This document shows positions 8,512 to 17,427 of a stretch of 60,490 nt of DNA, piece after piece. Made by a program: the position numbers and the translations under genes. Numbering within the stretch: position 1 is the stretch's first letter; every line of letters starts with the position of its first letter. The stretch covers positions 1 to 60,490 of the forward strand of contig CALXQP010000048.1 of NCBI GenBank assembly GCA_944390695.1, read 5' to 3'. The notes beneath the pieces are model-generated. The model did no database searches and was not told the DNA's origin. It worked only from the letters and a program-made list of their open reading frames with translations. Source of the stretch: an uncultured Clostridia bacterium. GTDB taxonomy: Bacteria; Bacillota; Clostridia; TANB77; CAG-508.

Positions 8512-9297
8512 ATGATATCTGCATGGGAAAAAGTTAGTCTTGCAAGAATGGCAGAAAGACCAAAATCTTTAGATTATATAAATGAAATATTTACAGATTT
8601 TATAGAATTACACGGAGATAGAAACTTTGGAGATGATAAATCTATAGTTGGTGGAATTGCAAAATTAGATGGAATGCCTGTAACAGTTATAGGAGAGCAA
8701 AAAGGGAAAAAAGCAAAAGAAAATATGGAAAGAAATTTCGGAATGCCAAATCCAGAAGGTTATAGAAAAGCATTAAGATTAATGAAACAAGCTGAAAAAT
8801 TTAAAAGACCAATAATAACTTTTATAGATACACCAGGAGCATATCCAGGAATGGGAGCAGAAGAGAGAGGTCAAGGTGAGGCAATTGCTAGAAATATGTT
8901 AGAAATGGCTAATTTAAAAGTTCCTATAATATGTATAGTAATAGGAGAAGGGTCAAGTGGAGGAGCATTAGCAATAGGATTAGGAGATAAAGTTGCAATG
9001 CTTGAAAATGCCGTGTATTCAATACTTTCTCCAGAGGGTTTTGCAAGTATATTATATAAAGATGCAAGTAAAGCAAAAGATGCAGCAGAAAATATGAAAA
9101 TTACAGCACAAGATCTAAAAGATTTGAATGTAATTGATGATATAATAGAAGAGCCTGAAGGTGGAGCTCAAAACGATTTAAGTAGTATTGCAAATAATTT
9201 GAAAAAATATATAATAAAATCAATAGAAGAATTAAATAAATTATCTGTAGAAGAAATGTTGCAAAATAGATATGAAAAATTCAGAAAAATAGGTTAA
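8512..9297 (+). CDS. accA: Acetyl-CoA carboxylase carboxyltransferase subunit alpha
   Basis: This is the partner of AccD in malonyl-CoA formation. The 261-residue protein has [14 protein letters not shown], the motif [13 protein letters not shown], the acyl-CoA-binding stretch [20 protein letters not shown] and [15 protein letters not shown]. It is shorter than the E. coli form because the N-terminal extension is reduced, as in other Firmicutes. AGAAAGGAG precedes the ATG. The 82-base gap from accD is occupied by two family A repeats. Confidence 0.96.
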   Translation: MISAWEKVSLARMAERPKSLDYINEIFTDFIELHGDRNFGDDKSIVGGIAKLDGMPVTVIGEQKGKKAKENMERNFGMPNPEGYRKALRLMKQAEKFKRPIITFIDTPGAYPGMGAEERGQGEAIARNMLEMANLKVPIICIVIGEGSSGGALAIGLGDKVAMLENAVYSILSPEGFASILYKDASKAKDAAENMKITAQDLKDLNVIDDIIEEPEGGAQNDLSSIANNLKKYIIKSIEELNKLSVEEMLQNRYEKFRKIG

Positions 9298-9385
9298 AAA
9301 TTTGTAAAGATAATATAATTTAGTAATTAACAGATTAAATTTAAAAAATTAAAGATAGGTATTTTAATAAGGAGGAAAAAAGAAA

Positions 9386-10156
9386 ATGATATTATCAGGA
9401 AAAAAAGTAGTAATAATGGGAATTAGAAATAAATGGAGTATAGCATGGGGAGCTGCACAATCAGCATATGAGCAAGGTGCAGAAGTAATATTTACATGTG
9501 GCTCTATGGAAAAAATCGAAAAAATAAAAGAATTAACAGATGAAATACCAAATTCAAAGGTTTATGCTTGTGATGCAGGTTCAGATGAAAGTATTAAAGA
9601 ATGTTTAGAACAAATAAAGCAAAATCATGGAAAAGTTGATGGAATTTTACATGCAATTGCACATGCAAATACAGAAGATTTGAGAAATGATTTTATATTA
9701 ACTTCAAGAACAGGTTATGCTCATGCTTGTGATGTTAGTGCATATTCTTTAATTGCAACAGTAAGAATTGCAAAAGAATTAGATTTATTAAATGAAGGTG
9801 CAAGTATAGTTTCATATACTTATTATGGATCAGAAAAAGCTATTGAAGGTTATAATGTAATGGGGGCTGCTAAAGCAGCTTTAGAAGCAAATATTAGATA
9901 TTTGGCTAAAGATTTGGGAAAAGATGGAATGAGAATTAATGGAATTTCAGCTGGACCAATCAAGACTCTTTCTGCAAAAGGTATTAAAGATTTTAATACA
10001 ATTTTGGATGTAGTAGAAGAAAAAGCAGCATTACATCAAAATGTAACTCCAAAACAAGTTGGAGATGCAACAAGCTTTTTATTTAGTGATTTATCTTCTG
10101 CTATTACAGGAGAAATAATTCATGTTGATAATGGTTTTTCAATTGTTGGGGTGTAA
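9386..10156 (+). CDS. fabI: Enoyl-ACP reductase, FabI type
   Basis: This short-chain dehydrogenase family member reduces trans-2-enoyl-ACP, the last step of each fatty-acid elongation cycle. The 256-residue protein has the FabI-style nucleotide motif GIRNKWSIAWGAA, the catalytic Tyr/Lys pair in the segment GYNVMGAAKAAL, and DNGFSIVGV at the end. Many Clostridia use FabK instead, so a FabI in an acc operon is worth noting. AAGGAGG precedes the ATG. The 88-base gap from accA shows no promoter, so co-transcription is likely; a terminator follows. Confidence 0.93.
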   Translation: MILSGKKVVIMGIRNKWSIAWGAAQSAYEQGAEVIFTCGSMEKIEKIKELTDEIPNSKVYACDAGSDESIKECLEQIKQNHGKVDGILHAIAHANTEDLRNDFILTSRTGYAHACDVSAYSLIATVRIAKELDLLNEGASIVSYTYYGSEKAIEGYNVMGAAKAALEANIRYLAKDLGKDGMRINGISAGPIKTLSAKGIKDFNTILDVVEEKAALHQNVTPKQVGDATSFLFSDLSSAITGEIIHVDNGFSIVGV

Positions 10157-10194
10157 AAGATTGAAAAATGAATGAGATTAAATATGAAAAAAAG

Positions 10195-10223
10195 TTATCT
10201 ATTTTTATAGATAATTTTTTTTT
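10195..10223 (+). terminator. Intrinsic terminator of the acc-fabI operon
   Basis: TTATCTAT and ATAGATAA flank TTTT and are followed by nine T. Confidence 0.85.
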
Positions 10224-10272
10224 ATTATGATATATTATAAAAAGCTAATAAAATTTGTAGGAAAGAGTTGAT

Positions 10273-11721
10273 ATGTTAATGAAGACTTTAGAAAATAAAA
10301 ATATATGGAAAAACTTGTTTTTAATATTATGCATACTTTTTATAATGCCATCAATAATATATTTATTAAGAGGTAATAAAATAAATGATTTAATATCAAG
10401 TTTTACATTTTTTTATACAGAACCAAGTGGAAACTTAACATTTATTAAAATATTAAGTACAATCCTCTTTATAGGCTTATTTGGAGGAATTGCATTTGTA
10501 TATTATAAAATTTTAAAATATAACAAAAAAATATTCACAAATAATAAAAAAATGGCAATATTTATTGTAATTATATCAATATTATTTTTAATAATGTTAC
10601 CATTAACAAGTACAGATGTATTTTATTATATAGGAACAGGGTGGAGTGAAGCAAATTATGGTATAAACCCATATTATACATCTGTAGATAGTTTAATAGC
10701 AGAAAATGAAGAAGCTAAAACTGATGAGATACTTGAAAAAATGCCAGGCATTTGGAAATGGCAAACAATAGTATATGGCCCAGTATGGCCACTAATATGT
10801 AAAATATTAAGTGGATTATCAATGGGAAATTTAATGCTAGCTTTATTGATATATAAAATGTTTAATTTGATATTACATTTGGCAAATACATATTTAATAT
10901 ATAAAATAACAAATAAAAGAAAATTATTTACATTAATGTATGGATTAAATCCACTTGTTTTATTTGATGGAATTACAAATGTACATAATGAAATATTAGT
11001 TATATTTTTAATTTTAGCAGGTCTGTACTTTTTTATTAAGAAAAAGAATATATTATTAACAGTAATATTTTTTGCATTAGCTACTGCTGTAAAATATTTT
11101 GCAATATTATTAATACCTTTTGTTATTTTATATTATTATAGAGATAAAAAGCCATTAAAGAAAATATTATATTCAGCATTATGGGCAATAGTATTTTTAC
11201 TAGTAGTTGCAGCATGTTATTTAATGTATATGCAGGATATTGAAGTATTTAAAGGAGTGTTAACACAACAAGCTAAATTTGTAAATTCTATATTTTGCAC
11301 TATATCATTAAGTAATGAAGAAATTGCAAAAATAGTTGCACAAATCTGTATGTTAGGTTTTGTTATAATATATTTATTTGTAATAATAAGATTAATATTT
11401 ACTAAACGTAGAATATATACATTTAGTGGTTTTATCAGAAAATATAATTTACTTTTAATACTATTTTTGTTTGGAACAATAACTAATTTCCAATCTTGGT
11501 ATACATTATGGATATTACCTACTTTAATATGGGAAGGTTCTAAAAATTTGAGATGGATGTTGCCTATAACAATATTTGCAGAGTTATGTAATATAGTATT
11601 TTTCATTACTTTTGAACATGTTTTGATAGGAATGCCTTATAGTATAGCATTAATTGTATTGATAGTGTTAAATTTGGGAAGACCTTTTCTTAAAAAGAGA
11701 CAATTACCACAAAATGCATAA
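10273..11721 (+). CDS. Polytopic GT-C glycosyltransferase, mannosyltransferase-like
   Basis: This 482-residue protein has about a dozen hydrophobic helices. An acidic residue in the first large loop (STDVFYYIGTGWSEANYGINPY, residues about 115-136) and VYGPVWPLI resemble polyprenol-phosphate-dependent alpha-mannosyltransferases of the MptA/MptB and GT87 type, which add a sugar from a lipid carrier outside the membrane. The sugar and acceptor cannot be read from the sequence. The start at 10273 follows AGGAAAG. The next gene, a GT2 enzyme, may act in the same glycolipid pathway but has its own promoter. Confidence 0.75.
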   Translation: MLMKTLENKNIWKNLFLILCILFIMPSIIYLLRGNKINDLISSFTFFYTEPSGNLTFIKILSTILFIGLFGGIAFVYYKILKYNKKIFTNNKKMAIFIVIISILFLIMLPLTSTDVFYYIGTGWSEANYGINPYYTSVDSLIAENEEAKTDEILEKMPGIWKWQTIVYGPVWPLICKILSGLSMGNLMLALLIYKMFNLILHLANTYLIYKITNKRKLFTLMYGLNPLVLFDGITNVHNEILVIFLILAGLYFFIKKKNILLTVIFFALATAVKYFAILLIPFVILYYYRDKKPLKKILYSALWAIVFLLVVAACYLMYMQDIEVFKGVLTQQAKFVNSIFCTISLSNEEIAKIVAQICMLGFVIIYLFVIIRLIFTKRRIYTFSGFIRKYNLLLILFLFGTITNFQSWYTLWILPTLIWEGSKNLRWMLPITIFAELCNIVFFITFEHVLIGMPYSIALIVLIVLNLGRPFLKKRQLPQNA

Positions 11722-11802
11722 TACAAAATAATTATTAAATGGTGAAGTGGCTGGTAAATAGACTGAATTAAGAAATTTAATTAAGAAATTTTTCCAAAAA
11801 TA

Positions 11803-11831
11803 TTGCAAAAAAACATTATTAATAGTATAAT
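11803..11831 (+). promoter_or_regulatory. Promoter of the GT2 gene
   Basis: TTGCAA, 17 bases and TATAAT. The leader to the ATG at 11953 is about 115 bases. This promoter and leader occupy the 231-base gap after the GT-C gene. Confidence 0.8.
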
Positions 11832-11952
11832 ATAAAAGGTAGAAAAATAAGATATAGTAAAATGAGCTTAAAATAGCGAATTTAACAAAAAACAAATAAC
11901 ACATATAAAGCTCAAAAATGGAGATAATGAAAGAAAAAGAAAGAGGTAGAAA

Positions 11953-13200
11953 ATGGAGTATTTGTATATACTAAAGCAAGCATTAGTTTGCATATTAACA
12001 GTATATTGGTGTTATCAAATGATAATAAGTTTATGTGCACTAATAAAATTAAAAGATAAACCATATATAACAAATAAAAACCATAAATTTATGGCAATAA
12101 TTCCTGCTCATAATGAAGAAGCAGTAGTTGCAAACTTAATAGAAAGTTTAAAAAATCAGACATATGACAAAAACTTATATGATATATATGTAATAGCAGA
12201 TAATTGTACAGATAATACAGCAGAAATAGCTAGAAAAGCAGGAGCAATTGTATTTGAAAGATTTGATCCAGCACATAAAACAAAAGGTTATGCATTACAA
12301 TGGTTTTTAAAACAAAAAATAGAAGAAAATGCGGATTATGATGCATTCTTTGTATTTGATGCAGATAATATAGTAGACAAAAACTTTATAACAAGTATGA
12401 ATAAAAAACTATGTCAAGGAGAAGAAATAGTTCAAGGATATAGAGATATCAAAAATCCAACAGATAACTGGATAACAGCAGGTTATGCATTATTTTACTG
12501 GTCAATGCATAGATTATATCATTTAGCTAGATACAATATTGGGTTATCTCCATTATTAAATGGAACAGGATTTATGGTAAAATTTGATATAGTAAAACCA
12601 AATGGATGGGAAACAGAAACATTAACAGAAGATATTGAATTTTCATTAAAAAATATAATACAAGGCAGAAAATTAGGATGGTCTACAGAAGCAATTGTAT
12701 ATGATGAGCAACCAACATCATTTAAACAATCATGGACACAAAGAAGTAGATGGACTGTAGGACATATACAATGTATGAAAAGATATACAGGAGAATTATT
12801 TAATGCAGTAAAAGAACATAAAACATTAATGAATTTTGATGGATTTTTATATATGGTAGGAACAGCACCAATGTTAGTAATAACAATGGTATTAATGATA
12901 ATTAATTGTGTAATGTATTCATCAGAAGTAATGTCATATGGAGAATTAATAGTAAATATATTAAATTATTTAATACCAACATTATTATTCCCAATAGGAA
13001 CAGCAGTAATAGCAATGTTATTAGATAAGAAACCAATAAAACCTATGATAAAAGGACTTATATGTTTCCCAATATTTATGGGAACATGGGTATTAATAAA
13101 TATAAAATGCTTATTCAAGAGAGAAACAACATGGGAGAAAATAAATCATGTTAGAAACATAAAAATTGCAGAAGTTAGTGATGTACCAGAAAAAATTTAA
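11953..13200 (+). CDS. Membrane-anchored GT2 glycosyltransferase, BcsA/N-acetylglucosaminyltransferase-like
   Basis: This 415-residue processive-type glycosyltransferase has an N-terminal helix, a GT-A domain and two or three C-terminal helices. Visible motifs are PAHNEEAVVANLI at the nucleotide site, FVFDADNIVD for the metal-binding DxD, TEDIEFSL for the catalytic acid and QRSRWTVGH, the Q/RxxRW motif of processive enzymes. It probably extends or makes a polysaccharide or glycolipid at the membrane. GAAAGAGG lies upstream of the ATG. It is monocistronic and ends at a terminator. Confidence 0.85.
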   Translation: MEYLYILKQALVCILTVYWCYQMIISLCALIKLKDKPYITNKNHKFMAIIPAHNEEAVVANLIESLKNQTYDKNLYDIYVIADNCTDNTAEIARKAGAIVFERFDPAHKTKGYALQWFLKQKIEENADYDAFFVFDADNIVDKNFITSMNKKLCQGEEIVQGYRDIKNPTDNWITAGYALFYWSMHRLYHLARYNIGLSPLLNGTGFMVKFDIVKPNGWETETLTEDIEFSLKNIIQGRKLGWSTEAIVYDEQPTSFKQSWTQRSRWTVGHIQCMKRYTGELFNAVKEHKTLMNFDGFLYMVGTAPMLVITMVLMIINCVMYSSEVMSYGELIVNILNYLIPTLLFPIGTAVIAMLLDKKPIKPMIKGLICFPIFMGTWVLINIKCLFKRETTWEKINHVRNIKIAEVSDVPEKI

Positions 13201-13227
13201 GCAAAACACGTAAAATCGTAAAACGTG

Positions 13228-13254
13228 AGGCACGACAATTCATTCGTGCCTTTC
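13228..13254 (+). terminator. Intrinsic terminator
   Basis: AGGCACGA and TCGTGCCT flank an 8-base loop with a short T-rich tail. A weaker hairpin with CACGT/ACGTG arms lies just upstream at 13207-13227. Confidence 0.8.
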
Positions 13255-13327
13255 TCGTTGATAAAAACTATTGATTTAGAAATAGAAAAATATGATAATT
13301 TATGAATATTACAAAAAGGAGATAAAA

Positions 13328-14167
13328 ATGTCATTTGAAAAAATAAAAGTTTATGCCTTTGTTGGTCCATCTGGGACTGGAAAAAGCTATAGAGCACAAA
13401 TGGTTGCAAGTGAAAAAGGAATAAGTTTTATAATAGATGATGGTTTGTTAATAAAAGACAATGAAGTTGTTGCAGGAGTTTCAGCTAAAAAGGCTCCAAC
13501 TAAGATAGAAACAGTTAAACATGCATTATTTTATAAAGAAGAAGAAAAAAATGTTATAAAACAAGCTTTAGAAAAATATAATCCAGAAAAAATATTAATA
13601 TTAGGAACTTCAGATGGAATGGTAAAAAAAATAGCAGCAAATTTAGAATTACCAGAGATTTCAGAAACTGTATATATAAATGAAGTTGCAACAGAAGAAG
13701 AAATGCAAACTGCGAGACATATAAGAGTTACTCAAGGAAAGCATGTAATACCTGTGCCAACATTTGAGCTAAAAAAAGATTTCTCAGGTTATTTATTAGA
13801 TCCATTGCAGATATTCAAATCAAAAGGAGCTGGGCAAAAGCCATATATATCAGAAAAAACAATAATTAGACCAACTTTTAGTTATTTAGGTAATTTTACA
13901 ATATCAGATACAGTGTTTAGACAAATAATGGAATATCTGGCAGAAAAAATGCCTGCAATACATAAAGTAATTAGAACAAGAGCCACAAGTACAGATGCAG
14001 GGCCGACTATATATATGGAAGTAATTGTAACATATGGATATAATATACAAGAAGTATTAAAAGAATTTAAAGCAAAAGCTAGAAAAGAAATAGAGAATTT
14101 AACTGCTATGAATATAGTTTCACTTGAAGTTGTTGCTAAAAGTGTTTATATTCCAGAAAAAAAGTAA
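13328..14167 (+). CDS. P-loop ATPase with C-terminal Asp23/Gls24-like domain
   Basis: The start at 13328 (MSFEKIKVYAFVGPSGTGKS) follows AAAAAGGAG; an upstream in-frame ATG has no ribosome site. The N-terminal 160 residues contain Walker A GPSGTGKS at residue 11 and an ILILGTSDGM strand. Residues about 205-279 (IHKVIRTRATST to LEVVAKSVYIPE) have the beta-alpha pattern of Asp23/Gls24 family domains linked to envelope stress and cell-wall/lipid metabolism. The exact function is unknown. Plus-strand plsC follows after 15 bases, so the two are probably co-transcribed. Confidence 0.75.
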   Translation: MSFEKIKVYAFVGPSGTGKSYRAQMVASEKGISFIIDDGLLIKDNEVVAGVSAKKAPTKIETVKHALFYKEEEKNVIKQALEKYNPEKILILGTSDGMVKKIAANLELPEISETVYINEVATEEEMQTARHIRVTQGKHVIPVPTFELKKDFSGYLLDPLQIFKSKGAGQKPYISEKTIIRPTFSYLGNFTISDTVFRQIMEYLAEKMPAIHKVIRTRATSTDAGPTIYMEVIVTYGYNIQEVLKEFKAKARKEIENLTAMNIVSLEVVAKSVYIPEKK

Positions 14168-14182
14168 AAAGAGGTAAAACAA

Positions 14183-14770
14183 ATGAATATTATTAAACAA
14201 ATAATTAGAGTAATTGTAAGAACAGCTATACGCATATTTTTTATAATAGTATATAGAGTAAAAGTCGAAGGAACAGAAAATATTCCTAAAGATAAAAATG
14301 AGCCATTAATATATTGCGGAAATCATAGAACATATAAAGATCCACCATTAATAGTAGTTACAGCTAAAAGACATGTTAGATTTTTAGCAAAAGAAGAATT
14401 AAAGAAAAATCCACTATTTGCATTTTTAGGTGTAGTTTTTGGTGGAATATATGTTAAAAGAGATTCAAAAGATGTTAGTGCATTAAAAACAACTTTAAAA
14501 GCACTAAAAAATGGTGAGAGTATAGCTTTATTTCCAGAGGGAACAAGAAATGGAATGGAAAAAGGTGAAAAAGCAAAAGATGGAGCAGCATTTTTTGCAG
14601 TACGAACAGGAGCAAGAGTCATCCCTGTAGGAATTAAAGGAGGAGAAAAACCTTTTAAAAAGATGTATATAAAATATGGAGAACCATTAGATTTTAGTAA
14701 CAGAAGCAAAGACGAGTTAGATGAAATTACTAATGAAATTATGGAAAAAATAGTAGAACTATCAAAATAG
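14183..14770 (+). CDS. plsC: 1-acyl-sn-glycerol-3-phosphate acyltransferase
   Basis: This 195-residue membrane-associated enzyme makes phosphatidic acid from lysophosphatidic acid. It has an N-terminal hydrophobic helix, the HxxxxD catalytic motif as NHRTYKD, the glycerophosphate-binding LFPEGTRN and VIPVGIKG. The length is typical of short PlsC proteins. AGAGG precedes the ATG, and the gene follows the P-loop/Gls24 gene by 15 bases. A cluster of three family A repeats begins just after its stop. Confidence 0.92.
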   Translation: MNIIKQIIRVIVRTAIRIFFIIVYRVKVEGTENIPKDKNEPLIYCGNHRTYKDPPLIVVTAKRHVRFLAKEELKKNPLFAFLGVVFGGIYVKRDSKDVSALKTTLKALKNGESIALFPEGTRNGMEKGEKAKDGAAFFAVRTGARVIPVGIKGGEKPFKKMYIKYGEPLDFSNRSKDELDEITNEIMEKIVELSK

Positions 14771-14778
14771 AAAATGTA

Positions 14779-14909
14779 AAAAAGAGAACCGGCACCAAAT
14801 TAGCAAATTGGCTAAAACCAGCCGGCCAGGCGGGAAAGAAGAAAAAAGGCAAAAAGAGAACCGGCACCAAATTAACAAAAAGGGAAAAAAGAGAACCGGC
14901 ACCAAATTA
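14779..14909 (+). repeat. Family A repeat cluster, three direct copies
   Basis: Copies at 14779-14802, 14851-14874 and 14886-14909 fill the plsC-typA gap. The 48-base spacer between the first two (containing GCTAAAACCAGCCGGCC) aligns with the spacer next to the terminal copy of the large inverted repeat at 19624 (GCCAAAACCACCTGGC). The cluster therefore looks like a decayed end of that element. The last copy ends just before the typA ribosome site. Confidence 0.9.
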
Positions 14910-14929
14910 AAAAAGGAGAGAATAAAAAA

Positions 14930-16753
14930 ATGAATAACGAAAAAATAAGAAATGTAGCAATAATTGCACACGTAGACCATGGAAAAACAACATTAGTAGA
15001 TGCACTACTAAAACAAAGCCATATATTTAGAGAAAATGAGCAAGTACAAGAAAGAGTAATGGATTCAAATGATCAAGAAAAAGAAAGAGGAATAACAATT
15101 TTAGCGAAAAATACAGCTGTAATGTATAATGATGTAAAAATAAATATAGTTGATACACCTGGACATGCTGATTTTGGAGGAGAAGTAGAAAGAGTTTTAA
15201 AAACAGTTGATGGAGTAGTACTTCTAGTTGATGCATTTGAAGGAGCAATGCCACAAACAAGAGAAGTTTTAAAAAAATCTTTAGCAATGAATTTAAAACC
15301 AATAGTTATAATAAATAAAATAGATAGACCAGGAGCAGAACCTCAAAAAGTATTAGATCAAGTAATGGAATTATTTATTGAGTTAGAAGCAAATGATGAT
15401 CAATTAGATTTTCCAGTAGTATATGCTTCTGCAAAAAATGGTGTAGCAAAATTAGATTTATCAGATCCAGATGGAGATTTAACATGTTTATTTGAAACAA
15501 TAATAAATACAATAAAAGCACCAAATTGTGATGAAGAAGGTCCAGCACAAATGCTAGTTTCTAATATTGATTATGATGATTATGTTGGAAGAATTGCTGT
15601 AGGAAGACTTGAAAGAGGAGTAATAAAAGTTGGAATGCCTGTAAGTATTTGTGAAAAAGATGATAAAATATCACAAGGACGAGTTGCAAAAGTTTATACA
15701 CATTTAGGTCTAAAAAAAGTAGAAGTAGAAGAAGCTAAAGCTGGAGATATAATTGAAATATCAGGATTACCAAATATTCATATTGGTGATACAATTTGTG
15801 ATTTTAATAATCCAGAAAAAATCCCATTTGTTGATATTGATGAGCCAACAGTTTCAATGACATTTAGTGTAAATAATGGACCATTTGCTGGAAGAGAAGG
15901 ACAATTTATAACATCAAGACATATTAGAGATAGATTATTTAAAGAACTTGATAGAAATGTAAGTTTAAGAGTTGAAGAAACTGATTCTCCAGATTCTTTT
16001 ATAGTATCAGGAAGAGGAGAATTGCATTTATCAGTTTTAATTGAAACAATGAGAAGAGAAGGATATGAATTATTAGTTTCTAGACCAAAAGTAATTATCA
16101 AAGAAATTGATGGAGTAAAATGTGAACCTATAGAAAGATTAGTTGTAAATGTACCTGATGATTGTGTAGGAAATGTTATAGAAAAATTAGGTAGAAGAAA
16201 AGGCGAAATGGTTAATATGGAACCAGCTGAAGTTGGTCATACAAAAATAGAATTTAAAATTCCATCAAGAGGATTAATAGGATATAGAACAGAGTTCCTT
16301 ACAGATACAAAGGGTGAAGGTGTTATGAACAGTATATTTGATTCATATGAGCCTTTTAAAGGAGAAGTTGTTGCACGTGTTAGAGGAACAATTGTTGCTT
16401 TTGAAAATGGTACATCAATTACTTATGGTTTATATAATGCTCAAGATAAAGGTGAATTATTTATTGGCCCTGGTGTAGATGTTTATGAGGGAATGATTGT
16501 TGGTTTAAATTCAAGAGGAGAAGATTTAGCTATAAATGTATGTAAAGAAAAACATTTAACAAATACTAGAGCATCAGGTTCAGATGAAGCATTACGATTA
16601 GTTCCACCAATTCAAATGTCTCTTGAAAAAGCAATTGAATTTATTCAAGATGATGAATTAGTAGAAGTAACACCAAAATCAATTAGATTAAGAAAGAAAA
16701 TTCTTGATAATAAAGAAAGAGAAAGAGCAGCTAGAAATGCAATGAAACAATAA
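14930..16753 (+). CDS. typA: Ribosome-associated GTPase TypA/BipA
   Basis: This translational GTPase binds the ribosome and affects assembly and stress or cold adaptation. The 607-residue length is normal. G1 is AHVDHGKTT near residue 13, the switch 1 segment is ERGITI, G3 is DTPGHADF, and G4 is NKID. The C-terminal region has the TypA-specific SRGLIGYRTEFLTDTKGEG and KEKHLTNTRASGSDEA. AAAGGAGAG precedes the ATG. trmR-like follows after 13 bases. Confidence 0.97.
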   Translation: MNNEKIRNVAIIAHVDHGKTTLVDALLKQSHIFRENEQVQERVMDSNDQEKERGITILAKNTAVMYNDVKINIVDTPGHADFGGEVERVLKTVDGVVLLVDAFEGAMPQTREVLKKSLAMNLKPIVIINKIDRPGAEPQKVLDQVMELFIELEANDDQLDFPVVYASAKNGVAKLDLSDPDGDLTCLFETIINTIKAPNCDEEGPAQMLVSNIDYDDYVGRIAVGRLERGVIKVGMPVSICEKDDKISQGRVAKVYTHLGLKKVEVEEAKAGDIIEISGLPNIHIGDTICDFNNPEKIPFVDIDEPTVSMTFSVNNGPFAGREGQFITSRHIRDRLFKELDRNVSLRVEETDSPDSFIVSGRGELHLSVLIETMRREGYELLVSRPKVIIKEIDGVKCEPIERLVVNVPDDCVGNVIEKLGRRKGEMVNMEPAEVGHTKIEFKIPSRGLIGYRTEFLTDTKGEGVMNSIFDSYEPFKGEVVARVRGTIVAFENGTSITYGLYNAQDKGELFIGPGVDVYEGMIVGLNSRGEDLAINVCKEKHLTNTRASGSDEALRLVPPIQMSLEKAIEFIQDDELVEVTPKSIRLRKKILDNKERERAARNAMKQ

Positions 16754-16766
16754 TAAGGAGCAAAAA

Positions 16767-17360
16767 ATGAATAAGCAAGAATTAGAAAAAATTAAACAAA
16801 AAGCTTTATCAGAACATATACCTATTATTATGGATGATACTCTTGAGGTTGTTGATAAATTATTAACAGAAATTAGACCTGCAAGAATATTAGAGATAGG
16901 CACAGCTGTAGGATATTCAGCAATTTGTTTTTCAGAATATTTACAAAGTGATGGTAAAATTGATACAATAGAAAGAGATGAAGAGCGTGTAGCAGAAGCA
17001 AAGATAAATATTGAAAAAGTTGGAGTTTCTGACAAAATTAATATATATCAAGGTGATGCAGTTGAAATTTTACCATCTTTAAATGAAAAATATGATGTTG
17101 TATTTATTGATGCTGCAAAAGGAAAATATCCTTTTTTCTTGAAAGAAGCTTTAAGAATGATTAAACCTAATGGTCCTATTTTAGCTGATAATATTTTGTA
17201 TAAAGGATATGTTATGAGTGATTATAATAAACATAAACAACGTACAGCTGTAAGAAATTTAAGAGAATATGTAAAAGAGGTTACAGAAAATCCTAATATA
17301 GAAACTGAGATTTTAGAAGTAGGAGATGGACTTGCTATAAGTAAAATAAAAACGGTTTGA
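16767..17360 (+). CDS. trmR: O-methyltransferase, TrmR-like
   Basis: This 197-residue SAM-dependent methyltransferase of the COG4122 family has ARILEIGTAVGYSAI as the SAM-binding motif I, the acidic residue in IDTIERDEER, and DVVFIDAAKGKYPFF with the metal/substrate region. The closest characterised family member in Firmicutes is TrmR (YrrM), which methylates 5-hydroxyuridine at tRNA wobble positions; the symbol rests on that resemblance. It is co-transcribed with typA. Its TGA stop lies inside the terminator stem. Confidence 0.85.
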   Translation: MNKQELEKIKQKALSEHIPIIMDDTLEVVDKLLTEIRPARILEIGTAVGYSAICFSEYLQSDGKIDTIERDEERVAEAKINIEKVGVSDKINIYQGDAVEILPSLNEKYDVVFIDAAKGKYPFFLKEALRMIKPNGPILADNILYKGYVMSDYNKHKQRTAVRNLREYVKEVTENPNIETEILEVGDGLAISKIKTV

Positions 17361-17392
17361 ATTAAGCATTGCTTAATCCAAGCCGTTTTTTT
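17349..17392. terminator. Bidirectional terminator with stop codon in stem
   Basis: A long stem (AAAACGGTTTGAATTAAGC against GCTTAATCCAAGCCGTTTT) has an ATT loop and T/A tracts on both sides. It serves the trmR-like gene and the convergent alarmone-synthetase gene. Confidence 0.9.
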
Positions 17393-17427
17393 AGTGTGAG
17401 CCTCTGAAATTTTCAGAGACAGGGTTT

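Noticed and set aside
8436..14909. Family A repeats considered as a CRISPR array
   Set aside because: Copies are scattered, spacers differ widely in length (11-48 bases within clusters) and no cas gene is present.
17399..17423. CTCTGAAATTTTCAGAG palindrome as terminator of the alarmone-synthetase-like gene
   Set aside because: No T-tract follows it on the minus strand; the bidirectional hairpin at 17349-17392 is the better candidate.
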